NCBI RefSeq assembly: GCF_030253575.1
Contig: NC_080568.1
Span: forward strand, 24,927,501-24,991,500
Reading direction: 5' to 3'
Source: Rhododendron vialii
Lineage: Eukaryota > Streptophyta > Magnoliopsida > Ericales > Ericaceae
Length of the DNA: 64,000 nt
Shown in pieces: positions 35,092 through 47,146 of this stretch. The translations under genes were made by a program, and so were the position numbers. Every line of letters starts with the position of its first letter. Within the stretch, counting starts at the first letter, position 1. Below the pieces are notes generated by a model. The model was not told the origin of the DNA. It saw only the letters and a program-made list of their open reading frames with translations, and did no database searches.

Positions 35092-36081
35092 AATTTTTTT
35101 TGAACGCCGAAAAAGATATATTTCATTAAAATGAAATGAAGTACATCGATAAATAGGGCAAGAAAATGTAGCATCACAATGTGAGAGTAACATCCCAACG
35201 AGATTGGCATTGGCACCCTACCCCACAACAATCATATGCTATTGAAGCTCGAGGATTGATAAGAAATCAACCCAACCAGATTACAAGAAGAGTATCCAGT
35301 GAGGCTTACAAAGCAATAAGTGGAAGTTGAAAAACTTCCCAGTAAGATCAGATCAAGATGTCAAAGCAAGAATCCTTTGAACCCAACCAATTTGAGATAA
35401 TCAAATTGGTGGAGTTAGCAGATGAATAGATCCTCAGTTTGCAGCCCTTGCATCAGAATGGATTATCCTAATCAAAATGGTAGTGGCATTAGGCTTCTAC
35501 TAATTCAAACTAACACAAGAGCAGATCAACAGCATCAGCAAAAAATTATGTCAGAAGCAGTAACACATCAGGAAAGTATTAAATAGAATCTTAGCTCAAA
35601 ACAGCAGCTCAAGTCTTCTTTTAACCCAACCAGTTGGAGATAACAAAACTGGCTCGTCAGTAGATGAAAGAGTCTATAGAATACAGAATACAGAATACAG
35701 CCATTGCATCAAAATGGATTATCTTCATATCAGCAGCAACCTCAAATTATAGCAGAGCAGCATCAACATCAAAAATTGGCAATTGGAAGTTTAAAAAGCA
35801 GAAACAATTAGGTGGTGCCTCTTAAAATTATGAAGTTTCTGAAGCCCACTGTTTCCTCCAAACAAAAGACTTGTGGATTCCATATGCATAGAAGTCCCCC
35901 AGCTGTGTCAATCGCATCAACTTCCAAAAATTCGCAAATGGCATTCCACCATATTGAATTAATGAATTCCTTAGATACAGACCTTTGTTTGGTTTCTTGA
36001 AAGAATACCATATCAACCTTCGAATTGGCCATGGAGTCATGGACAGACTGTCCAAAAGATTGACGACCCACCTCCTCCTCA
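35092..36081 (-). mobile_element. Internally deleted L1-type LINE (endonuclease start joined to 3'UTR)
   Basis: On the minus strand 36071-35808 reads an open frame with the L1 endonuclease signatures VDMVFFQETKQ, AGGLLCIWNP and NFIILRG (the early part of ORF2). It is followed not by reverse transcriptase but by about 700 bp of T-rich, non-coding sequence ending in TTTTTCGGCGTTC and poly-A at 35092-35099. That tail matches the ends of other LINE pieces in the window. Two similar blocks (about 35385-35440 and 35620-35670, both with CCAACTGGTTGGGTT-like strings) suggest a duplicated segment in the 3'UTR. The element is dead. Confidence 0.7.
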
Positions 36082-36340
36082 TTGTCTCCGCCTCCTCCGC
36101 CGTTACCTCCGCCGCCTCGCCGTTACCACCGCTATTGCCGATCTTCTTTGCTCAGATGAGATTGACTTTTCCGGTGTCCCCTCAAAGACCCCGCCGGCCA
36201 CGTTCTTTTCCGCCTCCTCCGCCATTCCTCCTGCGTCGGCGGCGTCACCAGCAAGTCTGTCGCCATCATCAAGCAACTCCGACACCGCTTCCAAAATCCA
36301 CGTCTCACCACCACCCTCACGAGCTCCAATACCGCAGTCT
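36082..36340 (+). other. GC-rich fragment of coding type, unknown origin
   Basis: This 260-bp piece is far richer in GC and in CCGCC/CTCC triplets than its surroundings. It has several open frames on both strands, one on the plus strand reading VTSKSVAIIKQLRHRFQNPR. It abuts the 5' end of the LINE derivative and has no upstream start or splice context. It may be a captured exon piece; I cannot name the source gene. Confidence 0.35.
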
Positions 36341-38875
36341 AAAATCTTACTACAAGTGTGGCACGTTATTTAAAACCTAAACTTGTTAAAAACCCTTTAA
36401 TTACCGTTCTCTTTTCTTCTATTGGGTTTTACTAGGTGTGGATCTGTAAATGTATGGAAGTGTAGGGGGCTTTTTGTATGCACAACACTGGAAAATCTTT
36501 GACTCCAAGAATTTTGTAAAAAGGCAAAATAAAATTTTTTCAAAAGGGCAAAATAGTAAAAATATTTTTAAAAAGGGGTTGGACAGGATAGTATGACAAA
36601 AAAGGGTTGGCACAGAATCCCACCCAAAAAATGAGACCGGCCTAACATTTCCCAGATTCTCGAAACGATCATTGGGCTTTCACTTCTGCCCAAACTCTGG
36701 AACTCATTGAAATAAGGAATTCTATTCCTTCACTTTTATCTCCCAAAAATTGGTCATCCAGATAAATGTGTATGTGCTTCTGTTACTACTATTAATTGGT
36801 TGTGTTTGTGTGCCTTCCTTTTCCCCTTGCTAGTTGTTTGTGATCTCTCCTCCCATCTTTAGTTTTAGCAGCTCATGACTCTGTAATAGATTTTGCTTGG
36901 GAGTACTTTGCATATCCCTTCTCTTGGAATGGATGGACATAATAATTAGTGGGAGAATCATGTGAGGAGCTGCGGAGGGAGTTGGTGGAGCCTTTTGATC
37001 TCTATGTCTAGTACTCCCTCATTCCCGAACTGTCTCTAATTTTGCTTGTAGTTGTGTATGAACTTGCCAATCTATTCTCATATATAGTAAGGGGTTGTCA
37101 CTTTTGGTGTAATCAATTTTTGAAGCCCCGTCACAAAAGTGACCGACACTATTACCCATTACGAACTTTCTTTTACCGTTTCTTGATTCACGCAAAAATT
37201 AACTGCCACGGGAAAAGAGGCAAGAATGTAAATTACTCTTCCCACAACTGTCATACCCGTGTTCACAGTCACAATCAACCCCATCATTGTCCATATGTCC
37301 CCCCCTCTCTTCCGTTCCACAATCAGGTGTGAAATTATTTTTGCCAATCAAAAAAGAGTATATAAGCAATTCAATTGGTGTGATGCTTATTTAATTGTTG
37401 CTTTTTTGTCACAAAAGGCTAATATGGTCTATTACAAACGATCAAACAATAAGCCGGGAAGCTTTTGTGCATATTATTTTTGTTAAAATTCTACTTACAC
37501 ACGTATCTCGTCTACCCGACCTCTAGTAGCTAACTTAATTTGAATATAGACGATATATAGATGTAAAAGGTGGGCTGATTTTCACATAAAAAGAGGTAAG
37601 TATGCTTGGGTTTCAAGAGTTTGACCCCATTTTATTTAAACTTTGGTTGCACGTTTGGGTAGCAAAATCCTAGGTCAAAGGGAATAGACAAGAATGGTAC
37701 CAAACGAGGGACTCTTGTGGAAGTTTTCACCTAATTTGGACTCCCTACGTTTTGCATTTGACCCAGAAAAACTTCCCCATTTAAGAATGGGTACTCTTGC
37801 TATCCACTAACTAGACTAGACATTTTGTTTTATTTTTCTTGTATTTTGCTCTAACCTTTTTTTTTGAAATCCAACTCTATCCTTAATCTAAATCTTTTAT
37901 ATTAGTCGTTTTTTTTTATCAATATACATTAATATTAGAGTTTATCTGAAAATAATGAACTAGACTAGCTAGACAAGGTAAGCGTTCCAAAAAACTACTA
38001 CTATGTATCTTACATTATGAAGGAAATTCAAACAGAATTTATAAGTCAATGCGGTATCTATTACGTATTACTAGAGCAAGCTCATAACTTTCGGGGGCCA
38101 AAAGCGAATTTCTTGAATGAGGCTCACTCTACATTTTTCATACAAAGGTTGGTTGACAAAGAGTTTCATAAATAAATAAAAAAACCCATTACAAACGAAT
38201 TACCATTACAATATTTGAATTGGGCATATTTTATGTAGAGAAGGCTTAAATTAAATATATTTGGGCTTAATATATATAGGGGTCCTAAGAATTTGGAGGC
38301 TCCATTTCAGCTTCTTTTTTTAGGCCCAAAGCTTAGGCTCCTTGATTTCTCCCATAAGCCGGCTTTGATTACACACCTTCATGGCCTGAACCAATTTTTG
38401 AGACCGGCTGGCCTTTTTCCTTTCCAAACTACCCATTTATAAAGAAAAAATCTGCCAAGAAGGAAGGGGAGAAAAAACTGCCACCTCAAAATTTTTATTC
38501 ACTTTTTTTATACTTCCACATGCCACATTTAATTACAGATTAATCAAAATTCAAGATTTTTCTATTTTCATCTTTTTAATAACACAATGCATTGCCTATT
38601 CATTGAACGCATTGCGTGTGCCTGGATGTCTAAGTATATAATAAGCTAGTTAGCAACTTGGCATAACTGCTCTGCAGAAAGCAAGAAAAAGTGAGGAAAC
38701 CCATATCTGATTTGCCAGTAACAGCAACAAAATCAAAGTTGAGTGATGGTTTTGGGTTAAAAAAAGAGAGGGTGATTGATGCTTTTATGGAATGACCAAA
38801 ATGCCATCTCCCACAGCCACTAACCTTGGCGTTGATTGAGTTCAAAAATGGCATCCACCAACTTGGTGAACGGCA
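36341..38875. other. Intergenic, no gene recognised
   Basis: AT-rich sequence with scattered short open frames and no recognisable domain. No clear transposon ends were found here. A poly-A/T-rich zone lies at about 37850-37920. Confidence 0.5.
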
Positions 38876-38890
38876 ATGTGTTAGCTCCAT

Positions 38891-39096
38891 AAACCCCAAG
38901 GCCAGGGGTTGGCTCAACGCCAGGAACTTTGGGCTAGTATCTCCTAAGTTATTTGATTCTAAAACCTTCCACGTGTTATCAACTTCTTTGGAGTAGTCCA
39001 TACGGACTACTCTTTGCAAGTGATCAGCGGTGAGATTGGACCTCCAAAATTAGTCGGTGTGCGCGTAAGCCGGCCTGGACACCTGAGTTAACAAAA
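38891..39096 (+). mobile_element. Au-type SINE with 15-bp TSD
   Basis: The element runs from GGGGTTGGC near its 5' end, through CCTAAGTTATTTGATTC, CTATCAACTTCTTTGG-like sequence and GCGGTGAGATTGG, to the family tail GTGCGCGTAAGCCGGCC and GGACACC. It is flanked by ATGTGTTAGCTCCAT (38876-38890) and ATGTTTTAGCTCCAT (39097-39111), one mismatch in 15. tRNA-derived SINEs are made by RNA polymerase III and copied by LINE enzymes; its promoter boxes are decayed here. Confidence 0.8.
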
Positions 39097-39111
39097 ATGT
39101 TTTAGCTCCAT

Positions 39112-40307
39112 GTCATCGATCATGTGGTAGCTCGAGGGACCAAATCGTGTTTATGATGATGGTTATGGACTGGCGTAAGACATAAGGCTCTTGCAGTGAA
39201 GAACCTTTTTTCCCCATAAAAACAAAAAGTGTTCGCAATTTTGCTACGTTTCTAAGTGTTCATTTACCGACACGAAAAGGGCTTCTACTGAAGTTTGGGG
39301 GTTGTGTTTTTCTTTGCCAGTGTGAACTTTTTAGAACAGAAAAGGGCCTGTTTATGTGTCTTAATATTACGGAACACGATGTTCTCGATATAGCTCAATG
39401 AAAAACACGGATTCATGTAACTGACCTCAATTGATCGGAACTTAAGGCTCGATTTGGTAAAGTTAATGTCCTAACGAAGGCTATTTGCCTTGAGGAAACT
39501 CTACCAAACACATCTCTATTAATGAAGTTCTTGTCCTTGCTTAACACCCTTGATTGTTTTAGCCTCAATGCGGACACAATTCTTCATATTCGTAACGGCT
39601 AAGTTAGCCGACGCACATCCCTTCTGCCTCTGCAAATTTGCCATCGCAAAAGTGTTCCTTTGTCGTGCTAAACATTGAGACAGTTATCTGCAACCACAAA
39701 TTTTTTTTTTCAACTCCCAATAATCATGCCCGTGCAATCGCAGAAGGCTTTTGCAGTCGCAAAATTAATATCCGCGACCGTAATTATTTGCGGACGCAAA
39801 ATGCCTCTTTCTAAGTAGTGACATGGTCGGTATGGGTGCATGAATTGACAGAATTAGCTCTATGCGAAAACATAAAAAGAGAGTCAACTTGTGCATATGG
39901 ATTAATTTTTTTTCCAACTGAAATATATAGGTTATGGGGCCGAAAGGATTAATTGGGGTTCAGTGTTTTTAATTAACTTAAGTGGCCCCTTAATGGTTAC
40001 TAATATAATTAAACTGATCACTGGTTCCTTTTATTAGTCAAACAGTTGACACAAATTTAAATTGATCCAATCTGACAAGTCAGTCGAATAGAAGCTCTGG
40101 GGAATGGAATAGAAGAATTAAATGGGATTTTCGGATCCTGTGAAACTAAATCTGAAAAATTTAAAAATAAAACTTTACTCTAGTCACTTTGAATACTAGA
40201 ATTCCGAGCTTATACGTTGAAAGTGGGTTTGGACCCACAATTCCAAGTGCTGGAGTATTTCAATTTTCAAACCAAAAGGCCATATCATTAAAATTGAAGT
40301 TTTCCTT
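39112..40307. other. Intergenic, no gene recognised
   Basis: AT-rich sequence without recognisable domains or element ends. Confidence 0.5.
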
Positions 40308-40490
40308 GTCCGTTTTTTAATAATCGGATGCCCGGGTTAGCTTCGCGCACATCGACTAATTCCAAGTTTGTGAAGTTAATGACCAGAAAAACCTCCAGTG
40401 ACACCAATGTTTGAAATATTTAGCATTCGTGAAATTCAAACTTGGGACCTCTTAGGAAGACAAGTCTTTTAGTTGCTTTCTCATATTCAC
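40308..40490 (-). mobile_element. SINE relative of the Au type, decayed
   Basis: Read on the minus strand: CCTAAGAGGTCCCAAGTTTG (box-B-like region), then CACTGGAGGTTTTTCTGGTC, TTAACTTCA, GGAATTAGTCGATGTGCGCG and AGCTAACCCGGGCATCCG, ending in an A-rich tail. The 3' part is the same tail as in 38891-39096 and 58536-58776. Ends and TSD not fixed. Confidence 0.55.
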
Positions 40491-41243
40491 CGGCGGAAAC
40501 CTTGTTATGTTTTTCTTGTCCTCACTGATTAGCAAATACTAGTAAAAAATAGTGGCAGAGAGTATCATTATGAGAAACATGAAATTAAACAAGCAACCAT
40601 GATCCCAAGACACACTGCTGATTTTCTTGTTCCTTGAGATTCCTCAAGGGTAGAAAATCCATACCCTTGACTTAATTTAGGGTTTCTCGGTACCAGTTCT
40701 TAAACACCTTCCCTAAGCTTCTCCACAGCTACTTCAAAGTCACCAGAAAAGGCGGCTGATCATTCGGTAGAAGTCCCCTTCTCAGGAACCGTAATTGTTT
40801 TTCTTGATAGCGCAAGTATCCGGGCCAGTTTACTAGCTCCCCGTTCATTAGCGGGTTCCTTATTAAGTTCTGCATGGATTAGTTCCAAAGAGTTAATAGC
40901 ACCTTGGGAACCATATATTTGCTCCAAATCGAGTGAACTCCATCGTGAACTTTGTGGGTTTCGTCGTTAGACACAAGTTATGGGTTTAATTTTTTTGAAC
41001 GGCAAGGATATGACCGCATCAAATCCCTAAACTAAGCTAAGAACAATCATGTGCCAATCTGAGACCCGAACCGGATTTGGCAAGATGCCAATCAAGTTCT
41101 GGGTATAATTCTTTAGTAGAGAAATATTAGAGGGGCTTTTTGTGCTTTTATAAGGGGAGAAAAGCCATAAGCTCCTACCTGGTCTAGGCTTCTTGAAAGG
41201 AAAGAAAAAAGCGAAAGAGAAAAAACAGAAAAAAAAAGAGGCT
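40491..41243 (+). promoter_or_regulatory. Upstream region of the NAC gene
   Basis: Sequence before the NAC start codon. A further SINE-tail fragment (TATCCGGGCCAGTTT) is near 40818 and a LINE-like poly-T plus GAACGGCAAGG end is at 40990-41008, so the usable promoter is probably the last 250 bp or so. An A-rich leader (41196-41242) precedes the start. No TATA box fixed with confidence. Confidence 0.4.
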
Positions 41244-43955
41244 ATGGAGGAGAGAAGTGAAACAGAGAAGATCATGGATGAACTGATGCTTCCAGGGTTT
41301 AGGTTTCATCCGACGGACGAGGAACTGGTTGGTTTTTATCTGAAGAGGAAGGCTCAGCAGAGACCTCTCTCTATCGAACTCATCAAGCAACTTGATATAT
41401 ACAAATATGATCCATGGGATCTCCCAAGTAAGATACTCCCTTGACAGTTTTCATGTTCTTTTTCCATGCATGGCTTCTATTTGGTTTCTAATGATTTTGC
41501 TTCGATCTTTCTTCGTCTGCGAGCCTTGTTGTTATTGAGCAAAGCTACCGACACAACTTTGAAACACGACTCCGTACGTAGCCGTTTGATACACATGGGT
41601 TATCATGTAGTGTTTGCACACTTTTGGGTGCAAATTGGGTACCACGTGGTGGTACCAGCACCCATCCAAGCCGTCCAAACGTGTTTTGGACAGCCCAGTT
41701 CCGAGCGTACTCTCTCTCCTACTCAGCCAAGCATTCTCTCTCCTCTTTCCCCTCTGCTCAGATTTGGACCGTCCAAAACACATTGGACGGCTCGGTCGAA
41801 GGGAAGTAAGATACTAATGCATATCCCATTGCATGCCTAGAAAAAATGTTTCAAGAAACATGACCTATAATGGAATGTGTATCAGATTCATTTTTGGTGT
41901 AGCTCAAACAACATCAAAGTTAAGCCTACATTGCAATTTGTTTCTTCATCTTTCTACTTAATCTAAGCACAAACTACTCAGAAGAATACTTAGTCTTTCT
42001 TGGTGACTAGTTCTAATCTATAAAATCTTTGACCCGTAATGAAGGACTCATCACATTATATCTGATATAGCAGAGTTGGCAACAACCGGCGAGAAAGAAT
42101 GGTACTTCTATTGTCGAAGGGATCGCAAGTACAGAAACAGTACCAGGCCGAACCGGGTAACCGGAGCCGGGTTTTGGAAAGCCACGGGTACCGACAGACC
42201 CATCTACTCTTCTGAAGGTTCGAAGTGCATCGGGTTGAAGAAGTCTCTGGTTTTCTACAAGGGCAGAGCTGCTAAAGGGATCAAAACTGACTGGATGATG
42301 CACGAGTTCCGCTTACCTCCGCTCAACGATGAGTTCTCAATGCCACAGAAGAGATATGTGGAGAAAACCATATCTGAAAATGTAATGCATTTTAAATCTT
42401 AATACTAGCTTTTGTCCAAAATATAGAAAGTACGGGTGGGCATAGACTTTTTCTTTTACTGCTCACCCCACCGCACTTAATTTGGCCGGTCCGGATTTTA
42501 AAAAATTCTTCTAGAAAAGAGTTAAACTCTTTCTCAGAAAAGTTTGTTTAAAATCCGCATTGATTGCCGAGACGGACTGTGAAATCGCAAGAGTGGTGAA
42601 AAAGCGGTGGGTGTAGCACCGCTTATGAGAAAAAGTAACTAGAAAACTCTGTCTGCTTTTGGTTTCATTTTGTAATCAATTTCGAGTGAACCTTGAAGAG
42701 ACTTACGCACTTTTTTTTTTTTATAGTGAAAATACAAGCACTCTCGATATTACTTATTTTTTGTGCAGAAATGTTATATTCGTAGCCATCATTGTGTTGA
42801 TTTCGAAATTTGAGTGCTGAAAAAATCATTTCAAAAAAGGAGAGAACATCGTTAAAAATTCAAGGTTTTTATAATATCCTGCAAAGTTAATCCAAGAAAA
42901 AAAAAGAAAAGCAATCAAACAGGGAAAGCTTCTAGTATAGATTCTAGTTTTATGAGCTAAAATGTGACGCAAGTACACAAAAATCCGTGCACAGATGTGT
43001 TTGGAACAATTTGAGGTGTGTGAGTTCCATGTTTACTTTATGAGACCCACTTGTATCGGACGGTTCCAAACACATCTGTGTCCAAATTTGTGCTCCGATG
43101 TCTGTATTTGTCGCACTGCTCTTTTGTGAGATGTGGCCCGTGGGCCGCACATAGGTTAGTAAGATTCAAATATTTGATCTGACTGACTATATTCGCGTTG
43201 TTATATGAAGGATATTACTAAGATATTGTCATATTTGGACTTTGCAGGACTCATGGGCAATTTGCAGGATCTTCAAGAAAACCAATTCTGCAGCACTACA
43301 AAGAGTCATATCTCATTCTTGGGTATCCCCATTAGTCGAAACGGCCACATCTCAAGAGACACTTTTCCAGGCCGAACACCCGAGTTATCAAAAAAGAGAA
43401 ACGCTTTCCCAAGGCCCTCACTGTAGTTTCACTTCAGAGGATACGTCGGTGACAGTAAACTCTAGTAGCTCAGCCATCCAATTCAACTCTGAAAGTGATC
43501 TTCAACAGTCCTGTCTAACTAGTTCCTCTCCTTCATTTCTACTCACTCACCACACGGCTTCTAAACCATCTCCTCAATTCTCCATTTCCAACGAATCCCT
43601 TCCCGCAAGCTACCCGTTTTGGTCGATCGACGGTAACTCATCTAGCATGTTGGGAGATTTTTTTGGCAAAGCATCCGAAAACATAGACTTCAGTAGCTGC
43701 TTTCCTCTCGCTTTACCGGAAGAAATGCATGCTATTGGCATTCACGGAGATCAAGAGACAGAGTTGATGCTGAAGGATTCAGACGGGCCAAATTTCGATG
43801 ACCAGTGGGGAATTACGAGATCGACTATTGGCATTCCTTTTAGCTTTCCGAATGCGGGACGGAAGCCAGATTTGGTTTGGGATTCTTCTCCTTGTCCTAG
43901 TGATCAAATGTCCACCAGTTATTCTACTAACAAGTGCTACACTAGAAATTTATAA
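41244..43955 (+). CDS. NAC-domain transcription factor, FEZ/ANAC009-like (399 aa)
   Basis: Exons 41244-41427, 42074-42381 and 43248-43955, with GT-AG introns after LP and after SEN, the conserved positions of NAC genes. I chose ATG 41244 ([11 protein letters not shown]); an in-frame ATG at 41193 would add a Lys-rich run, and another lies at 41274. The NAC domain covers about 14-175 with all five subdomains: [79 protein letters not shown] and [11 protein letters not shown], then [11 protein letters not shown] at 165-175. The C-terminal 220 residues are Ser/Pro-rich with acidic patches, as expected of an activation region. The wording of the domain is closest in my memory to FEZ, which orients root-cap stem-cell divisions; other NAC subgroups cannot be excluded. 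It converges on the AVT1 gene 590 bp downstream. Confidence 0.95.
42985..43100. repeat. Inverted repeat in NAC intron 2
   Basis: GTGCACAGATGTGTTTGGAAC near 42990 and its inverse GGTTCCAAACACATCTGTGT near 43061 face each other. Together they look like the core of a small foldback MITE. The GTGCACAGAT motif also starts the arms of the MITE at 46561. Confidence 0.55.
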
Positions 43956-44546
43956 ATCAAGCTGGTAAATTGTCTAGCAAGAACCATTGTGGTTGTTTTG
44001 CTTCATCGAGGCTTAGGTTTGTTTTTTGCTAGACGATAGAATGTTAGGGATTAGTTGCTCCCGTTGTAACCATCTAGGCTTATTAGGTTTGTGTGTTAAC
44101 AAAAAGTTTAACTGTCTAGGGCAGGGCCTAGAATTGTTCTGTACATTGACAAACTGGCAAATCCAAGGACTAAGACAAAGAGATTTGAGTTTTTACTATC
44201 TTCCTAGACGACAAACTAATATTCTATTATTCTATAGAAATAGAATATCACTTCTTAGTTATTTATTTATTTATTTATTTACATTTGCCTAGTGAATATT
44301 TGTCTTGTCTTCATTTGTGCAACCACAGACAGAAAGAATCCCGAGTTCAGACTTCGATGTATCTCGAAGGCGGATTTGCTGTAACCTGGTGCACACCATT
44401 AGGTGGGCGTAAATACTGTTTTTAGGAAAGCGACTCAGTAACGCGCCTCAAAGTGATTTTGTGTTCCAGAGTTTTTCGAAGGAGAAACGACGCCATTTTC
44501 CGATTCAAGCAGACCGGTTTTTCTAGCACAGTATATATTCAAAATT
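43956..44546. other. Shared 3' region of NAC and AVT1
   Basis: Holds both 3'UTRs of the convergent pair. An ATTT repeat at 44259-44281 is present. No polyadenylation site could be fixed for either gene. Confidence 0.45.
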
Positions 44547-46942
44547 TCAAACCCTTGTCATATGCTTTACAATTTCTCTGAGAGAAGTATATGTACCCGT
44601 TACGGCCACTACAATTCCCATCAAAACAATTGCCACAATAAGCACCAATTCTAGCCCAAATCTTCGGTACCCTTTGTAGATGTTGAGATAACATAGACAC
44701 GGGAACAAGATCGAGACACTAACGCTTAAAAACGAGCCGATAAACGCCATCACATAGCCGAAAAACGGAACTGCTAACGCCACAACAGCGGTGCTGATTA
44801 CCAAACCCGTTCTGATGAGGCAGCTGGTGGATCTGCTGTTGCGGAAAGGAGATGTATCTTCGATAGCTGTAGCGATCGGAGAAAGGATGATCGCGTATTT
44901 GGTGATGGGGTTTATTAGCGTCGTGTAAATTGCTATTTTCGAACTCATGTTTTGAGTGGGAAGATTGAGTGTGATCTGGGACATTAAGCTCTGTCCAAAT
45001 ATCAAGTAGCCGAGAACCGCCATCAATCCGTAACTGATTGTGCTTATAACAAAGCAAACCAGTAGAACCTGCAATCAGATACAGACATGAAAAAATGCTT
45101 AGATTTTGGTGATGTGATCAATTGTGATAAAAGAATGCTCAGAGTTCATTAGAACTTTTTATTAACAAAAGGCAGGGTCCTGAAATGTTTTCCCCATTCA
45201 AAATTCTTGACAATAGATATTTTTTTTTTTTTCCGGGCAAAGAAATTTCGTTCAGCGAAATAATTGGAATGGTGATAGCACATTATTCTCGACGTATTTC
45301 TAAAAAACAAACTGATGGGTCCGCGTTGGTTTTCCGAAAAATAAGCCCATGAAACCAATAAGCTTAGCAAATTAAGCATATCTGTTTCTATTTTTTCGGA
45401 GAAAATTTCGCGAAAGAGTATCATACCTTAGGAAATTGGTTTCTGTCTTTCATTGAATTGCAGAGTGTTGGAAAAACAGCATGCCCACAGTAACAAAAGG
45501 TGTACAAGCTTATAGTTGTAGGCAGTCCACTCCAACTCCACAACATTCCTTTCTCATGAAATCCCAAACCATCGACTCCGCCCGCCCAAAAGACCGAGCC
45601 GATCAAGACAAAGGAGGCCAAAACCCCACCAGCAGATACATAAGCCATCAATCCCAGACTCCTCAACCACGTTGTGGGCAGAACAACCAAGGCAGTGAGG
45701 ATAACAAAGCACTGTTTCCCCCCAACCGTCTGGCCACCGATGTGGAAACTAGTTTGTGGAAACAATTTGTGGAGATTGTCCCCTTCTAGTATCAGAAACT
45801 CAACCGCGACCAAGAAGAGCTCGAGATACATGAAAGTGGATACCAAGGCTCTTCCCTTCGTCCCGAAGGCCAGTTGACCAATGTCGGGGTAGGTTTTGAT
45901 GAGAGGGTCTGCGTCCATACATCGGCGTAGAAGTATCCCTGTGTAGCAACAGAGGGTTGCTACCCCAAACAGGATTATTAAGCTGAGCCATCCCCCTTGA
46001 GAAAGCGCATATGGAATCGATATTATCCCGATGCCTGTGAAGCAGACTGATCAATGATCAGTTATATGCACGTTTTTATAAATGCACTCCAATCTTTTAG
46101 TGCTTCAAATTACTAACACACAAAAAAAATACCGGAAGACTAAATTTAGAACGCACTCATAAGATAGTGGAGTACAAAAATAGCGGTATCTATGATATTT
46201 GCGCCTTTTAGATTTCCATTTTCACTAGACCTCCTACATATAAATGGTAGTTTTCATATGTCCTTAAAATTTACTCTAGTGTCAATGCAAAATCTTTTAA
46301 CTGTCTCCAGCCAAGTGAAACCAACCGTGCTCGAGCCTCTCTTATATTCTTTCCTCAAAATAGTACAAAAGTAAAGGGGAGTCCATGCAAGAGGTGCCCC
46401 TTGTCGAATTTCCGAATTCACTGCTGCTAATAACGGTAAAATATTGAGAACATAAATTCAAAAATCTTACTTATGGGCTGCAGATAAGGTCTGCGACAAT
46501 GTTTTCTTCTTTTTGGGTGAATGAGAGTACGTGCCAATGTTTAAAATCAGAAAGTCTATACACACGGCAGATCTGTGCACAGATTTCGTTGTGGGACCCA
46601 CCACGGGTTCCACACAAATCATCCGAGCCGTTCTTTAAATGTAAAACATTTTTCAAATGTCTTAGTCAAAAATAAGCTCAATTCGATATCTATAGGTACT
46701 CGATTCAATCATATAACTTTTCATTATCCGAAAATCTGAATGAAAAGTTAAATGATTGGATGAAGGAGCTATAGATATCGGATTGAGCTTATTTTTACGA
46801 GGACCCTTGAAAAAATGTTTTACATTTAATGAACGGCTCGGATAATTTGTGTGGGACCCGTGGTGGACCCCACAATGAAATCTGTGCACAATCTGTTGTG
46901 TGTGTGGCAGGACTCGTTTAAAATAGACACTCTCGCGCATGC

Positions 46943-47024
<82 letters not shown>

Positions 47025-47146
47025 AGACCTGATAAGGCATTGAGTCCATTGAAGCAGGTCGTGAGGAAGGTGGTACCTTTGGGTGGTTGCAGCTGGTTTT
47101 GGCTATCAAATTCTACTACTTTCTGTTCAGTACCCTGAGAGTCCAT
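44547..47146 (-). CDS. Amino acid transporter, AVT1 type (AAAP family), 415 aa
   Basis: Exons on the minus strand: 47029-47146, 45427-46034 and 44547-45068. The joins are SG|IG (phase 1) and PK|VL (phase 0), both GT-AG, giving 415 residues. A hydrophilic N-terminus of about 25 residues precedes the family signature TTFLTTCFNGLNALSGIG (about 24-42) and IPYALSQGGWLSL. About ten to eleven hydrophobic helices follow, including LVSTFMYLELFLVAVEFL, TTISLYTFCYCGHAVFPTL and PFFGYVMAFIGSFLSVSVSI. AVT1 proteins are related to GABA/glycine vesicular carriers and move neutral amino acids across the vacuolar membrane with protons; substrate here is inferred. The N-terminus is short compared with many AVT1 paralogues. 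The intron 1 donor is a weak GTCTAG directly next to a long microsatellite. Intron 1 also holds a foldback MITE. Confidence 0.94.
46561..46904. mobile_element. Foldback MITE in AVT1 intron 1 (family member A)
   Basis: Two arms of about 160 bp form a near-perfect inverted repeat. Blocks in the left arm (CTGTGCACAGATTTCGTTGTG, CCACACAAATCATCCGAGCC, AAGCTCAATTCGATATCTATA) recur inverted in the right arm. The centre has the hairpin AACTTTTCATT...AATGAAAAGTTAA. It belongs to the same family as 62647-62982, sharing the order of blocks and the central hairpin. Confidence 0.85.
46943..47022. repeat. (AT)n(AG)n microsatellite at the AVT1 intron 1 donor
   Basis: AT repeats to about 46966 run into AG repeats that end at 47022, five bases from the intron 1 donor dinucleotide. 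On the transcript it reads (CU)n immediately after the 5' splice site. Confidence 0.95.

Noticed and set aside
38630..39019. Minus-strand frame of 129 codons
   Set aside because: Its 5' third is antisense to a SINE and the rest has no known motif; likely chance.
46851..47138. Plus-strand frame with a long Arg-Glu repeat
   Set aside because: It is translation of the AG microsatellite and antisense of AVT1 exon 1.
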